Source: Isoetes taiwanensis (lineage: Eukaryota > Streptophyta > Lycopodiopsida > Isoetales > Isoetaceae). From it: a stretch of DNA of 64,000 nt. Under the pieces are notes generated by a model that saw only the letters and a list, made by a program, of their open reading frames with translations, was not told the DNA's origin and made no database searches. Location of the stretch: the NCBI GenBank assembly GCA_021234155.1, contig JAJEKV010000004.1:9614109-9678108 (forward strand), given 5' to 3'. The position numbers were made by a program, and so were the translations under genes. Of this stretch, positions 47,190-57,825 are shown piece after piece. How positions within the stretch are numbered: the first letter of the stretch is position 1; every line of letters starts with the position of its first letter.

Positions 47190-47965
47190 AAGCGTTCGAC
47201 TATATTTCCCACTTTCCCTTATTTTATCCCTTTCCCTTTTCCTTTTGCCTTTCTCCGCTTTTTTTTCCCATGTTTCTTTTCCCTTTTTCATTTTCTAATT
47301 TAGTTTTTTCTTTTTCCACTATCCCATTTCTCCCATTTCCCTTTTCTATTTTCCGCTTCCCAGTTTTTCCTTTTCTATTTTTTCCTTCCCTTTTTTCCCA
47401 TTTGTGTCTGCCTTTTCCTTTTTCCTTTTTTCCCTTCGCTCCTCCACCTTTTCCCTTTTTTCCATTACTTTTTCCCCTTTCTTTTTTCTCTTTTCCCTTT
47501 GTCCATTCCCCACTTTTCCTTTTTCCCTTTTCCCATTCCCCACTTTTTCCTTTGCCCTTTTTCTATTTTCCTCTTCTTTTTCATTCCCCTTCCCTTTCTA
47601 TTTTCCCACTTTATCGCCTTTTTTCCATGTGCCTTTCCCTTTGCCTTTCACCACGCATCATTTTTCCCATTCTCCTCTCTCTTTTTTTTTCCCGTTTTTT
47701 CCATGTTCCGTTTTTTATTTTCCCACTCCCCGCTTTTCTCCTTTTTTTTTTCTTTCTATTTCCCCCTTTCCTTTTTCCCCTCCCCTTTTTCCTTTTACCT
47801 TTTTTTTTTCCTTGTCTTCCATCTTCATTCCCCTTTTCTTTTCCTTTTTATTGATGGCCTTTTTCTCTTCCCTTTTCCTCCTCTTTGGACCCTTTCTCTC
47901 TTCCCCTTTTTACCGATGGCCTTTTTCTCTTCCCTTTTCCTCCTCTCTCGACCCTAGCAAATTTC
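47190..47965 (+). repeat. 775-bp pyrimidine-rich tract at the LINE 5' end
   Basis: The plus strand is almost entirely C and T (TTCCCTTTTCC-type words). Long frames of phenylalanine, proline and serine (for example 47270-47854) are a by-product. A similar tract follows the 3' tail at 53236-53350. It may be the LINE promoter/leader or an expanded simple repeat. Confidence 0.75.
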
Positions 47966-48066
47966 CGGCCGGTTTGCTCTTTTGGATTCTGGATTAGGGC
48001 TTCACATATTCCCTTGACTTGCCCTAATTTGTTGGTCCGTTTGATTCAAGATCTGTCTAGGTACCC

Positions 48067-49854
48067 ATGGACACTCTCAGGACATCCCCAACCCAACTCG
48101 AGAACCAGACCCAGACCCAGACTCAGACACAGCTGCCTGACATGCCCACTTGGGAGGAGCATACTGAGGCTGCCCCGGCGCAAGAGACTAGACCTAGCGG
48201 TCAAGGGTTAAGGGAGAAGCCTCTTCCATGAAGAAGGAGGCTCGTGCAAAGGCTCAGCGGCAAGCTCATTTCACCCGCCAAAGACGGTCGGCAGACCCGG
48301 CTTTTTGAGACCTCGGGTGCTGATTCCACAAGGATGGCACACCCGGTCATGCCATGAGAGGTGGAGACAAACGCAGGCGATGGTTGAGGATCACACCACT
48401 CGGATCTCACACCTGGCAGAAGAGCAACAAGCCTCCGTCCCCCAAGTGCTTAAGAAGCAACTGGCTATAGTAAAGCAACAGTTTGCAGGCATTAAGACCC
48501 AAGTGCAACAATTGCTTGACAAGATTCGCTTGTTGCGGTTTGAAAGGGAGCGGGATAGCGGACTCTTGCCGGCCTCCGGGCACAAATAGACACCATGTCT
48601 ACCGAGAGATGAAGTTATAATGAAGGACAAGGGAGAGAATTGAGCGAGGAGATGGTCAGCGATATCTCCCGTCTTCGATCAGACATTGTAGATGTCATTG
48701 CCACTCGGGGGCATTTGGATAGCAACTAACGAAAGTGGGTTGCTACAAAGAAAGCCCTTCAGAACGGGATCAGCACAATGGAGATCACCTTCACATCGAC
48801 GGATGATGTAATTGCCTCTAGGATACGAGAAGTTGGAACAAGCGTTCCCTTGTTCAAGAGCAAGAGGCACACGAGCTCTGAAGCTACAATCCAACAGGGG
48901 AAAGGACTCCATGCCAATGCACACGCGGCCTTGCAAAATTGTGTATCCGAGTTGGAGCGGCAGAGACAATTCCAGCAGGAGCTCGAAGCTCTGCCCCTGG
49001 CGGAGGCAATCTCGGGCACCTCGGTGCCACCCATGCTCAAGCACCCATGCGAAGTCGGTCTAAGGCGAGGCACCACGACGCCCCTACTTCACCATTCCCT
49101 CCACACCAAGCGGGGACCCTCCTGTTCATGGACATCGGACGGCGCCCGGCTCCACAGGGCAATGGCCGGTACATCTTTGTCCCGAGAAAACGTTGATCCC
49201 ACGTGAGCTTAGTGAACGCAGACGGAGAGGTCATAATTTGGTGATCCGTGGCTGCTTGGGAAGAAGAGGGAGAGAATCTCATTCACCGACTCGGTCATGC
49301 GAGATCATCAATCGTATGACATTGCACGGGGCTGTACACATTGCTCGAGCCGGCCGTCATGGTGCTCGATGTTACGCCTACAACCGTATTGTCATATTCC
49401 GCGATGAGAGATATGCAAGTACAGGATGCCATACTTGCGCCCGGGGCAAAGCAATTGAAGGGGAACATCCTTGTATGTGGACCGAGACCTCACCCCCGTT
49501 GCGCGTGAGCTCACCAAGGTTCGAGGCATCCGCTGTCAAGGAGGAGCTGCGGGACTAGTTCGAGGCAAGATGCACATTTTCCGCTCCACCGAATGTTGCT
49601 CTGGACCCTCTCCCGGCCATTCACTGCAGCCCCCACCTCCTCGATCATGCTCCTCCACCGTCCCCGCTCCAGCCCCATGCCCTGCCGCCATCGCCACTAC
49701 TCCTCGGTCATATGCCACCCCAACTCCCTCTTTCGCTTCTCACTCTGCCCCAACCCCTACTGCTTCTCACTCTGTCCACATGACTCAGTTTGCTACCGCT
49801 TCCCACTCTTCCCCCACAACTCAATCTGCGCATGCCTCTGCTGCTAACAAATAG
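48067..49854 (+). pseudogene. LINE ORF1, frameshifted
   Basis: The first ATG after the leader is at 48067 (MDTLRTSPTQLENQ followed by a QT-rich stretch). Coding-like pieces continue in changing frames: a coiled-coil-like QVLKKQLAIVKQQFAGIKTQ (about 48440-48500), SELERQRQFQQELEALPLAE (48945-49005), then a proline/serine/threonine-rich tail ending TAG at 49852-49854, three bases before the ORF2 start. No zinc knuckle or RRM can be read with confidence. The protein should bind LINE RNA by analogy. Confidence 0.6.
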
Positions 49855-49857
49855 GGA

Positions 49858-52800
49858 ATGTGCCTTCGGGTGGTCTCCTGGAATTGTCGAGGTTTCCCAT
49901 GGCGAAGGGGATAGTCTCAACTCGTTCTTTGCCGGTATGGATCTCATCTTCCTCATGGAGACATGGGAGCACGCGGGACACAGGGCTACCGATCTTTTAG
50001 GCTATCAACATTTTCGGTCTTCAATAGCCGCACGGGCAAGAGGGGACATGGAGGGGTTGCCCTGTTATTACCGGAGTCTTTGGCACGGTCGGTCTTCCCG
50101 CACAAGATTGACACACAACCCGGTACTTGTGGGTGCGGGTGCGTAATTGTAGTGGCAACCCTCTCTTCTTGGTTGCTTGCTACTTTCCACATGCAGAAAG
50201 CAACTTTTACCATGCCCACTCAGATGTGGACAGGCTAGCTCCATATGTCGATCTATATGATGACATACAGCAACATAGACAGTTGGGTAGTGTGGTACTC
50301 CTTGGGGACTTCAATGCACGGACAGGAGTAGAGCAGCCCATGAGACTTGATCCTTTGGCTCAGGATGTGTTCTGGTTGTGTATTGAGGAGGCGCTTGGCC
50401 CTGAACATCGATGATAGTCGTCCACGCTTTGGTGCGGTTGCTTCTACTATGTGGTGTCTTTGACTTGGTAATTTGTAATGGCCTGGCACAGTGGCCTTCC
50501 TCCTGTAAGTGCACCTGCAGACAAGAGAATCAGGGTGGAGGATCTAGTGTGGTGGACTATCTATTAGTCGCTGAGCAGGATGTACATTTGATCAACCACT
50601 TTCGGGTAGGCACAGACAGTAGAGATGAGGAGACAGACTCAGATCACCTTCCACTCTACCTGCAGTTGGCTTGGCAGGCTGCTAGAACCCCTTCTACGGC
50701 AGCTCCTTGTATACCTCGCTTGCGATTGGATTATGAGCAGGCAAAGGATTATCTTTGATATGCTCATAGATGACCTTTCGAGAATTTTGCGTGCCCCACG
50801 CTAGAGCAGCAAATGGGTCAGCTGATTGAGCTCCTTGGTACTGTTGCAGAAAGATGTTTTGGGATAGCATGCCCGAGAGGTATCACAGGGAGCCACCACA
50901 CAGTATCGTGCTTTCTTGAAGGCAAAGAAATCTCAGTACATTGCACGTCATCAAAGGGAAATGTTTTCCATGTTGAAAAGCCATCCTAGAAGCTTTTTTG
51001 GCAAGGTTCTTCGAAAAGCCCAGCCTACGGGGGAACATCACTAATGAGCAGTGGAAACAATACCCGCAAAAGAACTCTATGATCCTCAAGGGACACGAGC
51101 ACTCATACCCCCACGAATGGTCCGACATTAGAAATCACAGGAGGATGATGTTACCCGTGGTGCGGCGTTTGGCCAATGGGAAATCAACGGACTGGATGGT
51201 ATGCGTGCAGAGTTGCTCAAGTGGGCGGGGACCCTATGGTACCGGTCCTAACCACTATGTTCAGTGAGCTTAGCTACAGGAAGGATTTCCCAGCCAGTGG
51301 ACCACAAGCGAGAGTTGTCCCCATTTACAAGCGGGGAGATCCACATAGTTCAACCAATTATCGAACAATCATGGTCGGGTTCGGTGTTTGCCAAACCGCT
51401 AGCCGGCATTATTGAGCAACAATTGACGGTGGGCGAAGCAAGCAGTGTGCGAGCTCTCACACAAGCGTGGTTCGAACCCGGCATTCAACCATTGATCATA
51501 TCTTCACTGCGAGGACTTTGATTGAGGATAGCGTAAAACCGCCTACGGGACTGTATTGTTGCTTTGTTGACTTTGCGAAGGCTTTTGACACCGCGTGCCG
51601 GGGAAAAGTTATGGGAAAGATTGCGGCGACTAGAGGGTCCCCGTGGATATGCAAAATGCAATTATACATGTTTATGCGAGAGTTATGCAGGCCGAGATCG
51701 CGGATGGCCGGGACAACCATTCACTAGCAAAGATATTGGGGTCCGCAGTGGATGTCCTCTTTCCCCAACATTGTTTGGTGCGTACATTGACCGGTTGGAA
51801 CACCGGCTCATGGACAATGGGGTGGCGGGACCCAACTTTTTGCATCAGTCATCGGACAACTCATCTATGCAGACGATGTTGACCTCTTAGCTCACACTCC
51901 GGAGGATATGCGGTCTCACTTAGATGCTCGATGGATACCCCGCTGTGCCACGGACATGAGCGTCAATCCGCCAAGACCAAGGTGGTCCTAATCTCATCCT
52001 CGCGCCATCCAAGGCCCCCTTCATTCACTTATCGAGGGCAACAAGTGGAGATGACACCCACCTACAAGTATCTAGGAGGGAGTTTCTTTCTACACTATTT
52101 GGGACACTTCCATAAGATTGCGTGTAGCAAAGGCGGTGGAAAGCACTCTATGCAATGAGAACAATAACCACGGAGCGAGAACTATATGATTGGGGGCATC
52201 GGGCACATCTGTTCGGGGTATTGGTAGAGCCCGATTCTTTGTATGCGGAGTTGAAGTCCGGGGCCCAGTGGTGTCCCTTGCTACTTGGGCGACTTAGAGC
52301 AAAAGTGTAAGGCCTTCTTAGCACGGGCACTTTGGAGTGAAATCCACGGTCCCATATCAAATTTTGTTGCGAGGAGACAGGTTTCTTGCCACCAAATGGC
52401 GGCCCTTGATAGACACATCGCCTATTTCCGAAGGTGGTAAATATGGATGATGATCGTCTACCGACTTGGCTTATCGCGTGGCAATGGGACCACAATGACT
52501 CAAGAATTGTTGGAAGGATAAAAGAGTGCGTGGCTAACTAGATGGAATGTCCAGAGCACATGTGCGGCCGGGGTAGAAACAGAGGCGATCGTCGGCGGTA
52601 CTGAGATGTTACCTTGATGCTTGTTTCTCCGGCAAGCTTTGGGATTCGAGGGGCTATGGAGCAAGTCAAAACAACACATTACAAAGCAAAGACATAAATC
52701 CCACATTAGAACGAGGGCCACGGCGCTACCTAACGTCAAAGATCCGCCCATGAAAAGCGCGGGCATATCGCCTCCCATTCAAGACAGTGCCCACCATCTC

Positions 52801-53033
52801 CGGATTGAGGCAGTCGATGGATTGGGGAGCCACGTCGGGGATAGGGTTTGTCGGTCTTTGCCGGGGACGAGGCTGTTGAGGATGAGTGTCACACTTTCAG
52901 GCCAAAGATATATGATTCCGGTCGGACACGCTATGCTCGATTGATTAGGGCGATGAGCCGCTACACACATGATATTGGGCACGACTTGGTCGCTCACTTT
53001 CGGATCATACATTCGAAGAAATACCGGACTTGA
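49858..53033 (+). pseudogene. LINE ORF2: endonuclease and reverse transcriptase, multiply frameshifted
   Basis: It begins MCLRVVSWNCRGFPWRRG at 49858. Endonuclease motifs are SWNCRG, MDLIFLMETWEH, VLLGDFNARTGV (about 50300-50335) and DSDHLPLYLQLAW (50635-50675). RT motifs are GLDGMRAELLKWA (about 51190-51230), VVPIYKRGDPHSSTNYRTIM (51315-51375), STIDHIFTARTLIEDS (51485-51535), FVDFAKAFDT (51560-51595), GVRSGCPLSPTLFGAYIDRL (51735-51800) and YADDVDLL (51865-51890). The C-terminal part ends near 53033 with HDIGHDLVAHF. At least eight frame changes are needed, which is many for a copy whose motifs are so well kept. Confidence 0.88.
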
Positions 53034-53235
53034 GGGCTCGAGATATGCCCCGAAGTCAACCATTTAATTGATGTCGCTAGATCTTATTCTTCGCCGCGGT
53101 TTCCCTCGAAAACCCGAGGGGGGGGTTTTAATCCGGGTAGTAATGTGACTGCTGCGCTTTTTGTATTGGGTCCCATAGGCCGATTGGTCTCCGTGGATGA
53201 TAAAAACAATTCTATTCTATTCTATTCTATTCTAT

Positions 53236-53560
53236 TCTATTCTCTTCCCCTTGTTCCCTTCCATTTCCACCTCTCCACCTTCATTTTTCTTCTCTCTTTC
53301 TGTTCCCTTTTTTTCGTACTCTTCCCTTTTCTCCACCTTTTTTTCTTTTCTCCTTGGGAAAAATGCAAAGCACCTTCAACATCCTCTGCAACTCATGAAG
53401 CATCTAAAACAACACGAAAATTTGAAGCAAAGAGAGATCCTGGCGCCTTTATTTGGCCTGCAACTCATGAAGTATCTAAAACAACACGACAACTCGAAGC
53501 AAAGGGAGACCCTGGCGCCTTTATTTGGCCTTCATTTCTTCTAGCGGCACTTGTGTATAG
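53236..53560 (+). repeat. Pyrimidine tract and 72-bp tandem duplication after the LINE tail
   Basis: After the ATTCT repeats a C/T-rich stretch runs to about 53350. A unit of roughly 75 bp (GCAACTCATGAAG(C/T)ATCTAA..CTGGCGCCTTTATTTGGCCT) then occurs twice at 53385-53535. Because the unit keeps frame, short frames stay open; no protein is proposed. Confidence 0.75.
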
Positions 53561-54843
53561 GGCTAGAAAAGGACATTGTGTATAAGGCTAGAAAAGGACA
53601 TAGCAAAAATGGCATTGTAAAATCACGTCTTGGATAAAAAAAAGCCAGAGCAACAAGGCAACGGATATATGCAAACCTTGCAGCACCTGGAAAAACTTAG
53701 CGCCTGGAAAAACTTAGCACAACGATGAAGCACCAAGTCCTACGAATTACAATGTAATACTGCACATATGTCCAATTGTTCCAGTTGTTTCAAAGGACCT
53801 ATAGCACACATCTCCTAAATGACGTATGTTCGAAGGTACTTTTGCACCGAACTTGCTACACCACAGCCGAAACCAAGTTCGGCTCCATGGTTCCCCACCC
53901 AAAACCAAGTTCAGCTCCACGCTTCCCCTACTCCCGCCAAAATATGGAAATTGCGTTATCCACCTTCACCTTAGGGAAATCCTAAACAATCTCTACCATC
54001 TAAGTGTCACAAATACCGCCAACAAATCCCAGGCAATTCTAGCCATGTATTCATAATATTTTATAGAATCTTACATTCAAACTAAATCAAAGCCTTATAA
54101 GCCTTATAAGGGACAATCACCCCTACAACAAAAAAATTGCCACTTGCAAGCAACCCACATTTAAAAAGGAGAGCAAAAAAATTACATGGGGAATATAGAT
54201 ACACATGGCATCTTTGATAATGAGTCATGGCAAACAATGATAAGTTGGCTTAGCATTTAATACATAGTGAGGTCTTGCGAACACATAAAGGAAGTCTCGA
54301 ACACATATATAAGGATTGAAGCAGCACTTGGGAAAGGGCTGAAGTGAAGTCTTTAGAACACATATCACAGGGGGCACCAGCATTGAAATCATCACCATTA
54401 GGCTGAAAGTAAAAAAAATAATATCCTGTAGGATGTTTAATTATCTGAAATGAGAAAAAGAAAAGCATAGAGAAGAGGAATGAAACATCACCAACAAACA
54501 CTGCCACATGGGGAATAATCATCAGTTACGTGAAGAAGAGGAGGAAATAAATGTCACCTTTCAGCGGAGCAATGGAAATGTCACGTAGAAAGAATGGCAT
54601 TAAAATCTGTCCTAGTCGATCACCGAAAAGAAAACGTTGGCCAAAGGGAGAGCTAAGTGTTCTTCCAAAGCAACAACCTTTAAGTCACATCGATTCACAA
54701 GCTCAAGTAAACCGAGATTACCAACCTTGTCCTGGGAAGAAAGGGACCACCACACCTGACCAAAATACACAGATCTAAAAATCTCCTTCAAAAAGACCAC
54801 GAATTAATGGTCTAACACTTAACCAAAAAAACACAGGGCGAGG
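53561..54843. other. No gene seen; downstream flank of the LBD gene
   Basis: AT-rich sequence. AAGTTCGGCTCCA / AAGTTCAGCTCCA phrases repeat at 53872-53916. The 3' UTR of the LBD gene should lie within the first few hundred bases left of 54844, but no polyadenylation site can be assigned with confidence. Confidence 0.5.
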
Positions 54844-55389
54844 CTATGGAGGAGAGACATGGCCGAGGCTGCTATCTCCGGCGCTGCTGTCGCTAGTTCT
54901 GGGGCTGCCATAGCCGAGGGGGCTCAGCCCAAGTACGGCGAGGCCCGATTCGTATGATCCGCCACCCAACCGGGCGATCATCTGCTCTCTTGTCATCGGC
55001 AGATCCTGATACTGATCCCGCGCAGCTGCCTTCGATGCCATGATTTGGGTGGTCGCGTACCTTGCCAGATCCTGCTGCGCGATCGCCAGCTCCTGTTGCA
55101 GATGCGCTACCTGCCTCTGCAGTATGGATATCGCCCCCACGCACCCGTATACCGGATCCTTTACCCGCGCATCCGCTTCGTATGCCAGTGAATTTACGGC
55201 GTCTTCCCTCTGATGCACTGGTAGCTCGTTCAGTAGCTTCGTTATGTTGCTTGCCCCGAATATCTTGTGTACGTTTGCGAATTTTAGTGGCTGATCTGGT
55301 GGAAAATAGGGCGCGAATACACATTCTGTTGTGCATTTTCTTCGCAGAAATTTGCAGGCTGCGCATGGCGAGCTTGACGAAGACGCCAT
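54844..55389 (-). CDS. LBD: LBD (LATERAL ORGAN BOUNDARIES domain) class I transcription factor, 181 aa
   Basis: This plant-specific nuclear DNA-binding protein of the AS2/LOB family is the only intact host gene here. The zinc-finger-like C-X2-C-X6-C-X3-C block is at C9, C12, C19 and C23 (PCAACKFLRRKCTTEC). The GAS block has FGASN at 44-48 and the DPVYG motif at 78-82. The leucine-zipper-like coil L-X6-L-X3-L-X6-L has leucines at 90, 97, 101 and 108, which marks class I. The tail is Gln/Ala-rich, then Ser/Gly-rich, ending HVSPP. I chose the ATG at 55389; an in-frame extension to 55401 starts with GTG. The usual length of the family is 150-250 aa, so it is complete. Family members set organ boundaries and lateral organ or root formation in angiosperms; the role here is unknown. 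Confidence 0.95.
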   Translation of the reverse strand: MASSSSSPCAACKFLRRKCTTECVFAPYFPPDQPLKFANVHKIFGASNITKLLNELPVHQREDAVNSLAYEADARVKDPVYGCVGAISILQRQVAHLQQELAIAQQDLARYATTQIMASKAAARDQYQDLPMTREQMIARLGGGSYESGLAVLGLSPLGYGSPRTSDSSAGDSSLGHVSPP

Positions 55390-55391
55390 CC

Positions 55392-55506
55392 CTGCATACA
55401 CGTCAAATGTATGTCGGTTCCTTGAAGAATTATAAAATAAGACAGAACCCAGAACCAGAAAGATTATTCTAGAGAAAAATCAACCGGAGTTACATTCCCA
55501 AAATAC
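55392..55506 (-). other. LBD: Possible 5' UTR intron of the LBD gene
   Basis: On the minus strand a donor-like ACAG|GTATTTTG occurs at 55506 and an acceptor-like TGTATGCAG at 55392, two bases before the ATG. The 115-bp interval is T-rich and lacks a better role. This rests on splice-like signals only. Confidence 0.35.
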
Positions 55507-56100
55507 CTGTTTGTGCAGCCCAGGAGAAAAGGCGATCCACCGATCGACTTCACAACCCAACACCGATCGACTTCATAACCCAAAAAATGATATGTTGTGA
55601 AATGATATTTTCCGAAGGATCATGATTGGGAACAAAGGAAAAACCCCGGAAGAAAAAGGAAACAGGGGTTTGCGCAGAGAAGTGCAATTGCGAGGCAGGA
55701 AGGTATGTATGCTAATCATTCAGAGAAAAGGGGAAGGAATAGAATTGAGTTTGTTGGTACAGGGAGAAGAAAACAGAAAAAAATGAGAGGGCAAAAAGGG
55801 GGCGGGTATTTAGGGATAGAGCGGAGGCCATGTTGAGGAGGGCATGGCTATGGCAGACGGAGCTCCAAATTGGAGGAGGCGCCGCCTTGCTTCTTAGGCC
55901 TACAACGAGAGCGCCGATTGAGACGGCCTCCGATTAGGCGGCGCCATCAACCCTAAACCCTGCTTACGTGGACCCCTCCCTTTATGAAACGCTCGCTCCG
56001 CTCACGCATATGTTCCCCCCTTTGCTTGCGTCATTTCCACCCTTTGACACGTGCCGCTTTACTATTCCTTCCCCCGTAATCTAACTGCGGTATCTTACCC
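55507..56100 (-). promoter_or_regulatory. Presumed 5' UTR and promoter region of the LBD gene
   Basis: No gene is visible. The minus strand has purine/pyrimidine-biased sequence and a TAAATA stretch near 55810 that could serve as a TATA box about 420 bp upstream of the ATG. No specific operator can be named. Confidence 0.35.
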
Positions 56101-57733
56101 CCTATTTCTTGCTTCATTGTTAACAATTTAAGCATATGCTATATGCTTACCACCGATTCCAGAACTTGCCCCTAGACTTTCAAGCTTTTTAAGCACCCCT
56201 TGTTAGCACAAGCACACAAGGCTTCTTGAAAAATCTGCCACGACACGTTGCACTCTAGCTGAATACAAAAGAAAAGTATGTTATGATGAGTGAACTGGAA
56301 TGAAAGAGATCCTTGGTAGGGATCCATGTGCTGCAATACATCATATTCTTATCTCAACACTTAGGCAAATGCATCTTAAATATGAATAAGCACATGTTTA
56401 GACCTCTCTGAACCTCCAATCATCTTGTGTAAATATGAATAAGCATAGGTTTAGACCTCTCTCTGAGCCTCCAGATCATATTGTCCTCGCCATTTTAATT
56501 TCATGAATTTATAAAACTGGAGATCTAGTGGTGCATCAAAATGCTACATAAGAATTTGATGATCTCGAAGAGACACATTAATAGGCTAGAATTTCGAAAA
56601 ACTGTGTAGGAGCAGATGGGCTAGAGCACTTAAATAATGTTAGCAATTGAATCTTTGGAGAAATAAATGGTATCAAGGAGGCAATATTTGCTCAATCAGA
56701 TCCCTCACCAACATGTATGCCATCAAGACAAAAGTTTATGTTCGTACATTGAGGAGGATGCCATGTGTTTTATCTGCTGCTATTGCTTGTTTTCAGATAG
56801 ATGAGTTAGAAAGCAAAGAAACAAAACAAAACAAGGTGCTGCGCACGGAGGGTTGCCCTTCATGGCCGGAGTGTGAAGTGGTTTAAATCATACTTCGAAG
56901 TCATGCTTTCACAATCAATCATAATTGCTACTTCAAAACAATAGAATACTTGATACCATGACTTTATGAGAATTGACCTGAAGAAATCTTTGGTGGTCGG
57001 CATGGAACAAAGATTGCAGGAGCATAAGGACAAGTCTAATAGAGCAGAGAATGGAAATACATGTTTTTCTCAGACTCCCTCTCTTGCATCTCCAAGGACA
57101 GCCACAGTTTTAGGATGGATCTGGAAGAAAAAATAATCACAATTTACAAAGCTTGATATAGAACATAAACATGAATAAAATCTAGAAACAAACATGATAT
57201 TCATCAGCCAGTAAATGGCTGGGATGTGGACATGAGTTTGAATTTGAAAGAGAACTGTAATATGAGGATAAAATCCTCAAAGAAAGTGCAGAGGCAAGTA
57301 TATTATTTACCACCATGAGTTGTTTTCCTACTGACTTAACAAACCTGAAGATAAGGATATAAACTTACAAGTCTACATGCTCAACAAAATAAAAAATGAC
57401 ATTGAGCTTCTTAGCTTATGGCACACAGGGATTCAGTGCTTCAGCATCAATGCAAAAGTTGAGCTGTCGAGGAATTGAACCTTCGAATGACACCAGCCAG
57501 GTCAGCGAAACTTATGATGTTTGTGCATGTTCAAAGGATTAGACCAGTTATAAGCAGCCAAAGAAGTTAAACAATGAAACATCATAAATGTTTGTTGACA
57601 TAAAGATAGATAGTATTTTAACGTCACACCACTAGGCAGCATCCAACTGGATATGTGACCACACACCACACCACATTGCTCCGGTTGGGCCCTGCCCCCA
57701 ACCACTTTACATTGCATCTGTGGGTTTTGACAC
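56101..57733. other. No gene seen; tandem duplication and a shared repeat
   Basis: A unit of about 60 bp (AATATGAATAAGCA..TTTAGACCTCTCT..GAGCCTCCA) occurs twice at 56380-56475. At 56832-56868 the phrase AACAAGGTGCTGCGCACGGA and GGGTTGCCCT is the reverse complement of 10450-10486. GGTTCAATTCCTC on the minus strand at about 57463-57475 resembles a pol III B box and may belong to another SINE. Confidence 0.5.
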
Positions 57734-57734
57734 C

Positions 57735-57825
57735 CACAGTTCAGAGTGCGATTCTGGGCAGTCTCGAACTCGAGACCTACATTTGCTAGAACTAGTGTGT
57801 TACCACTAGACTAAACACCCAGACG
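57735..57825 (-). repeat. Head of a tRNA-derived SINE
   Basis: On the minus strand an A-box-like TAGTCTAGTGGTAACA lies at 57798-57813 and a B-box-like GAGTTCGAGAC at 57761-57771, about 27 bases apart as in tRNA genes. A short hairpin, CTGTGGGT..ACCCACAG, follows. No cloverleaf or anticodon arm is evident, so this is a SINE, not a tRNA gene. Its 3' end is not defined. Confidence 0.6.

Larger units (their letters stand above)
47190..53235 (+). mobile_element. Nearly full-length non-L1-type LINE with two ORFs and pentanucleotide tail
   Basis: Layout: pyrimidine-rich leader (47190-47965), short GC-richer leader, ORF1 (48067-49854), ORF2 (49858-53033), 3' UTR with GTATTGGGTCCCATAGGCCG, and (ATTCT)n tail at about 53206-53235. 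Instead of poly(A) the tail is a short tandem repeat; fragments at 436-512 and 38190-38302 share the same 3' end. RT motifs differ clearly from the L1 in this window (GCPLSPTLFG versus GCPLAPLLF). No flanking duplication could be fixed because the leader start is obscure. Confidence 0.8.

Noticed and set aside
47270-47997. Overlapping frames of 150-197 codons rich in Phe, Pro and Ser
   Set aside because: They are translations of a C/T-only tract in three frames at once, so they reflect composition, not coding.
55390-55401. LBD start at 55401
   Set aside because: The codon there is GTG; the ATG at 55389 gives the usual short N-terminus before the first cysteine.
57735-57825. tRNA gene
   Set aside because: A and B boxes are present but no acceptor stem or anticodon arm can be formed; a SINE explains it better.
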